From CAYTNY01 sp964439215 (GTDB lineage Bacteria > Oederibacteriota > PGYV01 > CAYTNY01), in contig CAYTNY010000075.1 of NCBI GenBank assembly GCA_964439215.1, positions 1 through 11,198 of the forward strand: a DNA stretch of 11,198 nucleotides. Direction: 5' to 3'. The notes under the pieces are model-generated. The model worked only from the letters and a program-made list of their open reading frames with translations. It was not told the origin of the DNA and ran no database searches. Both the position numbers and the translations under genes were made by a program. Below are positions 1 through 5,220 of the stretch, piece by piece (the first letter of the stretch is position 1; each line of letters opens with the position of its first letter).

Positions 1-109
1 GGAGAGGGTTAAGCAGCGGCTGAACACTGTATGATATAATTTGACGATTAAACAGGAGATGCGGGTAAGGGACGGCTTGATGAGAGAAGGCGGCGCTCTG
101 CGGGAAGCG

Positions 110-192
110 TAAATAAATGTATGAATTAAGTGTTCCGGTATGTGCGAAAAAAAGGAATTTGATTCTATTAAGTGCCGCAATAAAACCCGCAA
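110..192 (+). repeat. left arm of an 83-bp inverted repeat
   Basis: This stretch matches the reverse complement of 11116-11198 without gaps. By hand count 73 of 83 positions are identical, including a perfect 36-bp block (118-153 against 11155-11190). A weaker match containing CCGGA continues a few bases further with gaps. The arm reads toward the cluster and ends about 30 bp before the -35 box of the first gene. It could be a copy of an interspersed repeat, a shared upstream regulatory or RNA element, or one end of a mobile element. No transposase gene is visible between the arms. Confidence 0.85.
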
Positions 193-223
193 TCCGGACA
201 GAACATTTTTTTCTATAATTTTC

Positions 224-251
224 TTGACACGGGCGGTATTTTAAGTATAAT
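224..251 (+). promoter_or_regulatory. sigma-70-type promoter of the first DUF5320 gene
   Basis: A perfect -35 TTGACA (224-229) and a perfect -10 TATAAT (246-251) are separated by 16 bp. Transcription would start near 258, on the first base of the Fur-type operator, so a bound repressor would block initiation. The first start codon downstream is at 303. Confidence 0.8.
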
Positions 252-257
252 TGTTAA

Positions 258-272
258 TGAAAATCATTTTCA
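258..272. promoter_or_regulatory. Fur-type operator 1
   Basis: TGAAAATCATTTTCA is a perfect 7-1-7 inverted repeat. It matches the Bacillus-type Fur box TGATAATNATTATCA at all but the fourth position of each half. The symmetry extends to 251-279 with only one further mismatched pair. A 23-bp stretch (254-276) recurs identically at 3348-3370 in front of the Fur-family gene. It overlaps the predicted transcription start, the classical repressor position. Confidence 0.88.
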
Positions 273-302
273 ATAACAAACCGTTAAAAGGAGGTGTTAA
301 AG

Positions 303-647
303 ATGCCAAGAGGAGACAGAACAGGACCGGCCGGAGCGGGCGCCATGACAGGCAGAGGCCTGGGTTTTTGCGCCGGCAATAACGCACCCGGCTTTATGAG
401 CGGAGGTTTTGGCGGCGGGCCCGGAAGAGGCCGCGGATTCGGAAACGGTATGGGATGGGGCCGCGGTTTTGGACGCGGAGCCGGCTCAAGGGGCTTGGGT
501 AGATCCGGCGGTTATGCGGGGGCTTATCCGTCATACGGACCGCAGGATGAAAAAGCTTTTTTAAACAGGGAAACAGAATTGCTTGAGCAGGAGCTTAAAG
601 CAATGAAAGACAGAGTAAAAGAACTGGAAAGCAAAGAAGATAAGTAA
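303..647 (+). CDS. Gly/Arg-rich DUF5320-type protein with C-terminal coiled coil
   Basis: The product is 114 aa. The N-terminus MPRGDRTGPAGAGAMTGRG followed by FCAG is the pattern of DUF5320 proteins, small proteins of unknown function often encoded beside NifX-like genes and ferredoxin-MinD ATPases. Residues 34-71 are a low-complexity Gly/Arg/Phe stretch with repeated GRGFG units. Residues 86-113 form a charged heptad-like helix, probably a coiled coil for oligomerisation. The only Cys is C23. The start at 303 is chosen because AAAGGAGGTG (287-296) sits correctly before it; a GTG at 294 lies inside that site. It is cytosolic by prediction, with no signal or membrane segment. It has its own promoter and Fur-type operator and a probable terminator, so it may be made as a single-gene transcript. 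A role as metal- or cluster-linked accessory factor is inferred from neighbours only. Confidence 0.85.
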   Translation: MPRGDRTGPAGAGAMTGRGLGFCAGNNAPGFMSGGFGGGPGRGRGFGNGMGWGRGFGRGAGSRGLGRSGGYAGAYPSYGPQDEKAFLNRETELLEQELKAMKDRVKELESKEDK

Positions 648-658
648 GAATCCCGCGC

Positions 659-698
659 GAAAACCGGGCCGTTGGATTATAATATGCGCCCGGTTTTC
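659..698 (+). terminator. probable intrinsic terminator or stem-loop
   Basis: An 11-bp perfect stem (GAAAACCGGGC at 659-669 with GCCCGGTTTTC at 688-698) encloses an 18-nt loop and is followed by CGTTTTAT. It starts 12 bp after the stop of the first gene. The downstream T tract is short and the loop is large, so termination may be partial, letting some transcripts continue into the membrane-protein gene. Confidence 0.5.
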
Positions 699-790
699 CG
701 TTTTATAACGGAATTTATATCCATAAAGAATACTGAAAGCGCTGTTTTTTTTCAGGCAGTATAAAACAGGGCGGCAAAGGAGGCTGCGGC

Positions 791-1417
791 ATGTCCGGTT
801 TAATCGCCAAAGAACTGCGGAATCACGCTCCGTTTACCTTATTCGGGGCGGCAACAGGAATAATTATAATATTCTTATTTGTATCCATTCCCGAAAAAAC
901 CGCTTATAATATTTTTTATACGCTTCATCCGCTGCATGTTTTTTTAAGCGCGCTTACAACCGCTTCCATTTACAAAAAATACAGATTTGAACACAGCCGC
1001 GGAAACCGCGCGAAATTCAATGTTGTTTTTTTTATACTGATAGGATATACAGGCGCAATCGGCATTGCTACTTTAGGCGATTCGCTTATTCCATACATCG
1101 GCGAAATACTTCTTGATATGCCCCGCAGACAGCCCCATATCGGGTTCATAGAAAAATGGTGGCTCGTTAATCCGCTTGCCGCCGCAGGTATTGCAGCCGC
1201 GTATTTCAGGCCCTCTACAAAATTTCCGCATATGTGCCACGTTTTAATAAGCACCTGGGCGTCTCTTTTTCATATTATTATGGCGGACGCGGGAGGACTG
1301 GGTATTGCAGGTATTGCGGCGCTGTTTGTTTTTCTTTTTCTTGCGGTCTGGCTGCCGTGCTGTGTAAGCGATATTGTTTTTCCTCTGCTTTTTGTTAAAG
1401 AGGGTAAAAACAAATAA
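791..1417 (+). CDS. polytopic membrane protein of unknown family
   Basis: The product is 208 aa and I do not recognise the family. Hydrophobic segments at about 14-34, 41-60, 76-95, 125-139, 147-165 and 170-200 predict five to six transmembrane helices. Potential metal ligands lie in or beside them: H46-P-L-H49, H147-M-C-H150, H161 and a C190-C191 pair followed by SDIVFPLLF. A short basic stretch around 62-75 is probably cytoplasmic. AAAGGAGG (776-783) fixes the start at 791. No clear promoter is seen directly upstream, so expression may depend on read-through of the stem-loop at 659-698 or on an unrecognised promoter. The next gene follows after 27 bp. Transport or sensing of a metal would fit both histidines and context but is inference; an unrelated membrane function is equally possible. 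Confidence 0.72.
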   Translation: MSGLIAKELRNHAPFTLFGAATGIIIIFLFVSIPEKTAYNIFYTLHPLHVFLSALTTASIYKKYRFEHSRGNRAKFNVVFFILIGYTGAIGIATLGDSLIPYIGEILLDMPRRQPHIGFIEKWWLVNPLAAAGIAAAYFRPSTKFPHMCHVLISTWASLFHIIMADAGGLGIAGIAALFVFLFLAVWLPCCVSDIVFPLLFVKEGKNK

Positions 1418-1444
1418 AATTCAGCTGTTTCAAAAGGAGAAGTT

Positions 1445-2077
1445 ATGAATATATTTGACAAAAAATACAGGGAATATGACGAATGGTATGAAAAAAACAG
1501 GTTTTTATTTCTTTCAGAGGCCGCGGCTGTAAAAAAAGCCATGCCGAAAAAAGGAAGATTTCTGGAGATAGGCGCGGGGACCGGAAGATTTGCGGAAATT
1601 CTGGGTATAAAAGAGGGGATTGATATTTCAAAAAACATGCTGAAAGCCGCGCGGGCAAGAGGAATCAGAACCGTCTGCGCGCCGGCGGAAAACCTTCCTT
1701 TTGAGGACGGAGTGTTTGACTGCGTTGTTTTTATTGTCACGCTTTGTTTTGTGAAAGATCCGGAAAAAGCGCTGAATGAGGCATACCGGGTATTAAAATC
1801 CGGCGGAATTGTAATCGCCGCTGTAATTGATAAAAACAGCAGAATCGGAAAAAAATGCAGAAATAAAAAATCGGTTTTTTATGAAAATGCCGCTTTCTTT
1901 ACGGCTGCTGAAATAAAAAAAATGCTGAAAAACGCGGGCTTCAATGTGGATAAGACTTACCGGACGCTGTTTGCGGGGAATGATAACAGAAAAATCATAC
2001 AAAAAGCCGTCCGTGGTTCGGGAAAAGGAAGTTTTGTTGTTATATCCGCGGAGAAAGGAGAAAACGGGTATGGATAA
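1445..2077 (+). CDS. class I SAM-dependent methyltransferase
   Basis: The product is 210 aa with a Methyltransf_11-type Rossmann fold. Motif I is FLEIGAGTGRFAEIL (39-53), the acidic ribose-binding residue is in GIDISKNML (58-66), the motif II region is AENLPFEDGVFDCVV (81-95), and the post-II region A-L-N-E-A-Y-R-V-L-K-S-G-G spans 109-121. About 90 further residues would form the substrate side. Such proteins methylate small molecules, lipids or cofactors; the substrate cannot be read from the sequence. AAAGGAG (1434-1440) precedes the start. Its last 8 nt overlap the next gene (ATGGATAA, 2070-2077), which implies translational coupling to the NifX-like protein. A phenylalanine- and lysine-rich C-terminal third is not diagnostic. 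Confidence 0.88.
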   Translation: MNIFDKKYREYDEWYEKNRFLFLSEAAAVKKAMPKKGRFLEIGAGTGRFAEILGIKEGIDISKNMLKAARARGIRTVCAPAENLPFEDGVFDCVVFIVTLCFVKDPEKALNEAYRVLKSGGIVIAAVIDKNSRIGKKCRNKKSVFYENAAFFTAAEIKKMLKNAGFNVDKTYRTLFAGNDNRKIIQKAVRGSGKGSFVVISAEKGENGYG

Positions 2078-2480
2078 ACTGAATATAGCAATTGCGGCGG
2101 ATGAAAATGAGAATATGTGGAAAGGTCATTTTGGCGATGCGCCTGTTTTTTTAAAATTTCATGTTTACAGGTGCGGGAAATGTGAGTTTGCGGGAAAACA
2201 GCTGAATACGAAGAAAGACGAGGATGAACAACATGGTTCTGAAACAAAAATGCATTCAATAAAGGCCATGCTCAATGAATTCAGCTGTGCGGCCGCGCGG
2301 GTTGTCAGCGCGAATTTTAAGAAAATGGCCAAAAACACGGAAGTTCAGCCTGTTGTTGTAAAAAACGCCGAAAATATCACTGCTGCGGTTGAAAAGATTA
2401 TTTCTAATTATCAACAGCTGAATGATATGGCAGTGAAAAGGAAAAACGGCGAAAAGGATCCTGTAATACCGGAAATTTAG
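2070..2480 (+). CDS. divergent NifX/NifB-type Fe-Mo cofactor-binding fold protein
   Basis: The product is 136 aa. The N-terminal strand LNIAIAADENE followed by GHFGDAPVF (19-27) is the signature of the dinitrogenase iron-molybdenum cofactor family (PF02579: NifX, NafY, NifB C-terminus, ORP). In the middle, H62-SIKAMLNE..CAAARVVSANF corresponds to the family's nucleotide-binding-like helix, and VQPVVVKNAENITAAVEKI (92-110) to the last strand and helix. It differs from its two paralogues at 3925 and 4325 in having C35-x2-C38, several His residues and a hydrophilic tail of about 25 residues. The start at 2070 is supported by AAAGGAG (2054-2060) and a D-K-L lead-in; a longer reading would run far into the methyltransferase gene. 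It probably binds a metal cluster or precursor in the cytosol. Confidence 0.8.
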   Translation: MDKLNIAIAADENENMWKGHFGDAPVFLKFHVYRCGKCEFAGKQLNTKKDEDEQHGSETKMHSIKAMLNEFSCAAARVVSANFKKMAKNTEVQPVVVKNAENITAAVEKIISNYQQLNDMAVKRKNGEKDPVIPEI

Positions 2481-2520
2481 ATTTTTTCCGGCAGATGTGC
2501 GGACAAAGAAGGAGAATCAT

Positions 2521-2715
2521 ATGAAAATATGCAAATGGTATAATATATGTCCGATTAAATATTATATTGAGGCAGGATTTCTTGATAATAAATGGGCTGA
2601 AAACTATTGTTTGAAATCAAATAAAGAGTGCAGGCGTTATCAATCGGAAGAAAAAAGTATATTTCATCCGGATAATATGCTGCCGGATGGATCTATTGAT
2701 CATAAACTAAAATAA
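2521..2715 (+). CDS. small four-cysteine protein
   Basis: The product is 64 aa. The sequence MKICKWYNICPIKYY, then ENYC (27-30), ECRRYQ (36-41) and MLPDGSID (53-60), places four Cys at 4, 10, 30 and 37, a spacing suited to a structural Zn or Fe-S site. It resembles small proteins seen in archaea and anaerobic bacteria with a C-K-x-Y-x2-C-P-x-K...Y-C...C-x-R-Y-Q pattern and a conserved LPDGSID end. From memory such proteins are sometimes labelled uracil-DNA glycosylase, but this one is far too short to be that enzyme. AGAAGGAGAA (2506-2515) supports ATG 2521 over an upstream GTG at 2497. The next gene follows 13 bp later. Function is unknown. Confidence 0.75.
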   Translation: MKICKWYNICPIKYYIEAGFLDNKWAENYCLKSNKECRRYQSEEKSIFHPDNMLPDGSIDHKLK

Positions 2716-2728
2716 GAGGCGGGAACAA

Positions 2729-3304
2729 ATGGAGGAAAAAGATAAATTCAGGGAATGGTATAACGGCAAAGGCAGGGATTTTTTTCTGAGAAGCGGCGTT
2801 AAACCCGGGGCCGGAATACTGGAATTTGGATCAGGAGGCGGGGTTTATACGGTCCCGCTTGCCCAGGCATCGGGCAGTGAAGGCATTGTCTGCGCGGCTG
2901 AATCCAATCACGATGTTTATGATGAACTGAAAGAAAGACTGAAAGCCTATTCGGCCTCAAATGTCAGAATATGCGATACAAACGGGAAAATAAATTTCAG
3001 GACGGACCGTAAGTTTGATTTTTTTGTGCTTTTTGACACGGCTCATTATTACGGTAAAGAAGAAAGAGCGCGGCTCTATGCTTTTGCGTTCAATGTTCTT
3101 GATAAAAACGGTATTTTGCTGTTTTTTCCGAAGCATTGCCTGGGTGACAGCAGGCCGCAGGGGGATTTTGGAACGATAGGAATCAGAGAAATAAAGGCCG
3201 AGGTTGAAAAACAGGGTTTTGTCCCGGGCGAAGAGCTCCGGGAAGAAATAATTCATGATAATAGTTTTGGCTTTGAGCGTATATTAAGCTTTATTAAAAA
3301 ATGA
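2729..3304 (+). CDS. class I SAM-dependent methyltransferase
   Basis: The product is 191 aa. Motif I ILEFGSGGGVYTVPLA (30-45) is glycine-rich as expected. The acidic residue after strand 2 is in CAAESNHDVYDELKERL (55-71). FDFFVLFDTAHYY (97-109) matches the strand 4 region with an aromatic substrate-side loop, and VLDKNGILLFFPKH (123-136) is strand 5. It resembles small Methyltransf_31/11-type proteins; the substrate is unknown. It shares only the fold with the methyltransferase at 1445. A weak ribosome binding site (GGCGGGAA, 2718-2725) precedes the ATG. It ends 13 bp before the -35 box of the next promoter, so it probably closes the first transcription unit. Confidence 0.85.
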   Translation: MEEKDKFREWYNGKGRDFFLRSGVKPGAGILEFGSGGGVYTVPLAQASGSEGIVCAAESNHDVYDELKERLKAYSASNVRICDTNGKINFRTDRKFDFFVLFDTAHYYGKEERARLYAFAFNVLDKNGILLFFPKHCLGDSRPQGDFGTIGIREIKAEVEKQGFVPGEELREEIIHDNSFGFERILSFIKK

Positions 3305-3317
3305 GAGAAAAAAGTGT

Positions 3318-3346
3318 TTGACAAAGAGGATGTACGGTTATAAAAT
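3318..3346 (+). promoter_or_regulatory. sigma-70-type promoter of the Fur-family gene and downstream operon
   Basis: A perfect -35 TTGACA (3318-3323) and a -10 TAAAAT (3341-3346) are separated by 17 bp; TATAAA at 3339-3344 with a 15-bp spacer is an alternative. The operator begins 5 bp after the -10, almost the same geometry as at the promoter at 224-251. No other clear promoter is seen before 10684, so this may drive all genes from 3380 on. Confidence 0.75.
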
Positions 3347-3351
3347 ATTAA

Positions 3352-3366
3352 TGAAAATCATTTTCA
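3352..3366. promoter_or_regulatory. Fur-type operator 2
   Basis: TGAAAATCATTTTCA repeats exactly the palindrome at 258-272, and the identity covers 23 bp (3348-3370 against 254-276). It lies over the expected transcription start and just before the ribosome binding site of the regulator gene. This is the arrangement of an autoregulated Fur-family repressor. Confidence 0.88.
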
Positions 3367-3379
3367 ATAAGGAGGAGCA

Positions 3380-3850
3380 ATGAGAAGCGGCGGATTTCCG
3401 AAAAGAGCCGGATGGCGCGGCAGGTTCCGCGGGTGCGGCTACCGGGTGACAGCGGGAAGAGAAACCGTGCTGCAGGTTCTTTTAAATACAAAAGAGCATT
3501 TGAGCGCGGAAGAAATATTTTTAAGGGCGAAAAAAATAAATCCCGCGGTCGGGCTTACAACCGTTTACAGGACCCTTGAAATGTTATCATCAATGGGCGC
3601 TGTTCATAAATTTGATTTCGGCGATAAACGCGCGAGATACGAACTTGCCGAAAGCTCCAAAGGGCATCATCATCATCTTGTATGCACCGGATGCAATAAA
3701 ATCATTGATTATGATGATTTTATTGACGAGGAGGTAAAACTGCTGGAGCAGACACAGAAAAAACTCTCGAAAAAATATAAATTTAAAATTGAAAATCATC
3801 TCATACAGTTTTACGGAATATGCGCGGAGTGCTCTGACCCGGCTGTCTGA
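3380..3850 (+). CDS. Fur/PerR-family metal-dependent transcriptional repressor
   Basis: The product is 156 aa, a normal length for the family. The winged helix carries LSAEEIFLRAKK (41-52) and the recognition helix LTTVYRTLEML (59-69). The dimerisation domain has H96-H97-H98-H99-L-V-C102-T-G-C105 and C148-A-E-C151, so both structural zinc Cys pairs are intact, plus H140. Aligned by eye with known members, the regulatory metal site combines E88 (Fur-like; PerR has Asp85) with D110 (PerR-like, equivalent to B. subtilis D104; Fur has Glu). The iron-sensing or peroxide-sensing class is therefore unclear. The first 20 residues are a basic Gly/Arg extension with C19. AAGGAGGA (3369-3376) precedes the start. 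Autoregulation through the operator at 3352-3366 is likely. Confidence 0.93.
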   Translation: MRSGGFPKRAGWRGRFRGCGYRVTAGRETVLQVLLNTKEHLSAEEIFLRAKKINPAVGLTTVYRTLEMLSSMGAVHKFDFGDKRARYELAESSKGHHHHLVCTGCNKIIDYDDFIDEEVKLLEQTQKKLSKKYKFKIENHLIQFYGICAECSDPAV

Positions 3851-3924
3851 GAACCGCTGTCCGCGGGGCGGGATGATATTTTCTTTCCGGGACGCCAGAT
3901 TCACTTATAAAAAAGGAGGTGCAA

Positions 3925-4305
3925 ATGAAGTACGCTATTTCAACGGATGGTGAATATGTTTCACAGCATTTTGGAAGATGTCCTCAGTTTACTATTGTTG
4001 ATGTTGAAGACGGAAAAATAACGGCAAAAGAAGTGGTGGATAATCCCGGGCATGCACCCGGATTTCTCCCGAAGTTTCTCAGTGAAAAAAAAGTTGAGGT
4101 TATAGCTGCCGGAGGCATGGGTCAAAACGCATTGAACCTGTTTGCCGCGGAGTCAATTAAGCCGGTGCCGGGAGTATCGGGGAAAGTGTCTGATGTTATT
4201 GCTGAAATAGAAAAAGGAACGCTTGCCGGCGGCGAAAGCACCTGCGCCCCCGGGAAAGGCAAAGGATACGGGCTGGATAAAAACGTATGCGAACATGAAG
4301 AATAA
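3925..4305 (+). CDS. NifX/ORP-type Fe-Mo cofactor-binding protein with Cys-containing tail
   Basis: The product is 126 aa. The family core is complete: MKYAISTDGE, HFGRCPQF (15-22), the N-P-G-H-A-P-G-F loop (40-47), VEVIAAGGMGQNALNLF (57-73) and a final strand/helix 79-97. Members of PF02579 bind or transfer metal clusters such as FeMo-co precursors or the Mo/Cu cluster of orange protein. Residues 98-126 form a Gly/Lys-rich tail with C107, C122 and H124, an extra possible metal-binding segment. AAAGGAGGTG (3912-3921) supports ATG 3925; a GTG at 3919 is inside that site. It follows the Fur-family gene by 74 bp with no promoter or terminator that I can defend, so it is probably in the same operon. 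Confidence 0.92.
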   Translation: MKYAISTDGEYVSQHFGRCPQFTIVDVEDGKITAKEVVDNPGHAPGFLPKFLSEKKVEVIAAGGMGQNALNLFAAESIKPVPGVSGKVSDVIAEIEKGTLAGGESTCAPGKGKGYGLDKNVCEHEE

Positions 4306-4324
4306 TTTTAAAAGGAGGATCTGA

Positions 4325-4684
4325 ATGAAGATATGCCTGAGTTCAAAAGGAAAGAACCTGACGGATGAAAGTGACCCGCGTTTTGGCAGATGCGCGTGGA
4401 TAATAATTTATGACACAGAGTCCGGAGAATATGAGGCCATTGAGAATCCCGCGGCAGCGGCAGCGGGAGGGGCCGGTGTTCACACTGCCCAGCTTGTTGT
4501 TTCAAAAGGCGCCCGGGCGGCTGTATCCGGTAGTTTCGGGCCCAATGCCCACGCGGCGCTGGAGGCCGCGGGTGTCAAGATGTACGCGGATGCCCAAGGC
4601 TCTGTTGAGGAAGTGATAAAAAGATTTAAAGAAGGAAAAAGCCCTGAAGTACAAGGGCCGGGAGCTTCAAAAAAACAAATATAA
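4325..4684 (+). CDS. NifX/ORP-type Fe-Mo cofactor-binding protein
   Basis: The product is 119 aa with the PF02579 fold: MKICLSSKGKNL, then DPRFGRCAWIIIYD (17-30), VVSKGARAAVSGSFGPNAHAAL (58-79) and the end strand VKMYADA with helix EEVIKRF. The DPRFGRC form is the variant usual in archaeal and anaerobe paralogues that pair with ferredoxin-MinD ATPases. An Ala-rich segment (43-50) replaces the loop that carries the His in the preceding paralogue. It lies 19 bp after that gene with its own AAAGGAGG (4311-4318). The pair suggests a heteromeric or sequential cluster carrier. The substrate metal (Fe, Mo or Cu) cannot be told from the sequence. Confidence 0.9.
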   Translation: MKICLSSKGKNLTDESDPRFGRCAWIIIYDTESGEYEAIENPAAAAAGGAGVHTAQLVVSKGARAAVSGSFGPNAHAALEAAGVKMYADAQGSVEEVIKRFKEGKSPEVQGPGASKKQI

Positions 4685-4697
4685 ATGGAGGTGCGTT

Positions 4698-5003
4698 ATG
4701 CCGGATTTTGGTTCGCCGTTTTCGGGGCTTGCCAGCGGAAAGAAGCTTACGCATGAGGAGCTTGTAAGGGCAATAAGGTTCATGATAGCGGCTGAATACG
4801 AGGCAATACAGCTTTATATGCAGCTTGCGGAATCAACCGACAACGAACTGGCGCAGGATGTTTTAAAGGATATAGCGGATGAGGAAAGAGTGCATGCGGG
4901 AGAATTTTTAAGACTTCTTAAGGAGCTTGCGCCTGATGAGGAGAAGTTTTACAAGGAAGGCTATGAGGAAGTTGAAGAGGAAATAGAAAAAAGAAAAAAA
5001 TAA
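4698..5003 (+). CDS. half-size ferritin-like (rubrerythrin-type) protein
   Basis: The product is 101 aa, two helices of a ferritin-like bundle, so a diiron site would have to form between subunits. E33-Y34-E35 and Y40 lie in helix 1, and E63-R-V-H66 (the ExxH motif) in helix 2. This closely follows the short ferritin-like domains of encapsulated ferritins and of the N-terminal domain of the Pyrococcus furiosus encapsulin. No encapsulin gene or evident C-terminal targeting peptide is present; the tail is Glu/Lys-rich (79-101). The expected activity is iron oxidation/storage or peroxide handling. TGGAGGTG (4686-4693) precedes the start, 13 bp after the NifX-like gene, and the next gene follows by 16 bp. 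Confidence 0.88.
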   Translation: MPDFGSPFSGLASGKKLTHEELVRAIRFMIAAEYEAIQLYMQLAESTDNELAQDVLKDIADEERVHAGEFLRLLKELAPDEEKFYKEGYEEVEEEIEKRKK

Positions 5004-5019
5004 AGGAGTGTGATCCCAA

Positions 5020-5220
5020 ATGCCTTATGGAGACGGAACGGGCCCGGCCGGAAAAGGCTGCGGCACGGGAAGGGGCCTTGGAAAAAAAGCGGGCAATAAA
5101 CAGGGCGGCGCGGGAAAAGAAACGGGGCGCGGTGTTAATGAAAGGGCCGGCAGAGGAAAGGACCGGGGACAGAACGCTTCCGGCAGAGGAAAATCTTTCG
5201 GCCGGAGCGGAAACAGATAA
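5020..5220 (+). CDS. short DUF5320-like Gly/Lys/Arg-rich protein
   Basis: The product is 66 aa. The N-terminus MPYGDGTGPAGKG, then GTGRGLGKKAGN, aligns with the DUF5320 start, but the Met-containing core is eroded to Gly/Ala/Lys. The rest is low-complexity (GRGKDRGQ, GRGKSFGRSG) and lacks the coiled coil of the protein at 303. It is strongly basic, with one Cys (C14). It could be an intrinsically disordered accessory peptide or a decaying copy. AAAGGAGTG (5002-5010) precedes the ATG. The stop and the next start share one base (TAATG, 5218-5222), so translation is coupled to the ferredoxin-ATPase, which argues that it is expressed. Confidence 0.7.
   Translation: MPYGDGTGPAGKGCGTGRGLGKKAGNKQGGAGKETGRGVNERAGRGKDRGQNASGRGKSFGRSGNR

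Larger units (their letters stand above)
1..302. other. 5' intergenic region without a convincing gene
   Basis: No supported gene lies here. The stretch contains one arm of an inverted repeat shared with the far end of the window (110-192), then a T-rich segment (205-222), a consensus-like promoter (224-251), a Fur-type operator (258-272) and the ribosome binding site of the first gene (287-296). Positions 1-109 could be the tail of an upstream gene. One frame is open from 2 to 112 except for a TGA at 32-34, which is too short to judge. Confidence 0.7.

Noticed and set aside
35..40. TATAAT as a possible -10 box.
   Set aside because: No -35 match at the right distance and no convincing gene directly downstream.
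2..112. A frame open across 2-112 except for one TGA at 32-34, ending LMREGGALREA at TAA 110-112, suggesting an upstream gene with a recoded or nonsense TGA.
   Set aside because: Only about 36 codons with one stop; chance explains it. TGA is a normal stop in several confident genes here, there is no visible selenocysteine element, and the inner ATG at 59 has no proper spacing to AGGAG.
1270..1740. Long minus-strand open frames, here and opposite many other + strand genes.
   Set aside because: They lie opposite confident + strand genes, lack ribosome binding sites and have unnatural Phe/Ser/Arg-rich composition; shadows of the coding strand.
2469..2491. CCGGAAA / TTTCCGG stem-loop across the stop of the third NifX-like gene, as a terminator.
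   Set aside because: Only 7 bp with no T tract after it, and the next gene starts 30 bp later with a good ribosome binding site; probably operonic.
3851..3924. A separate promoter or terminator between the Fur-family gene and the next NifX-like gene.
   Set aside because: GC-rich segments are present but no clean hairpin with T tract and no paired -35/-10 boxes; treated as operon-internal.
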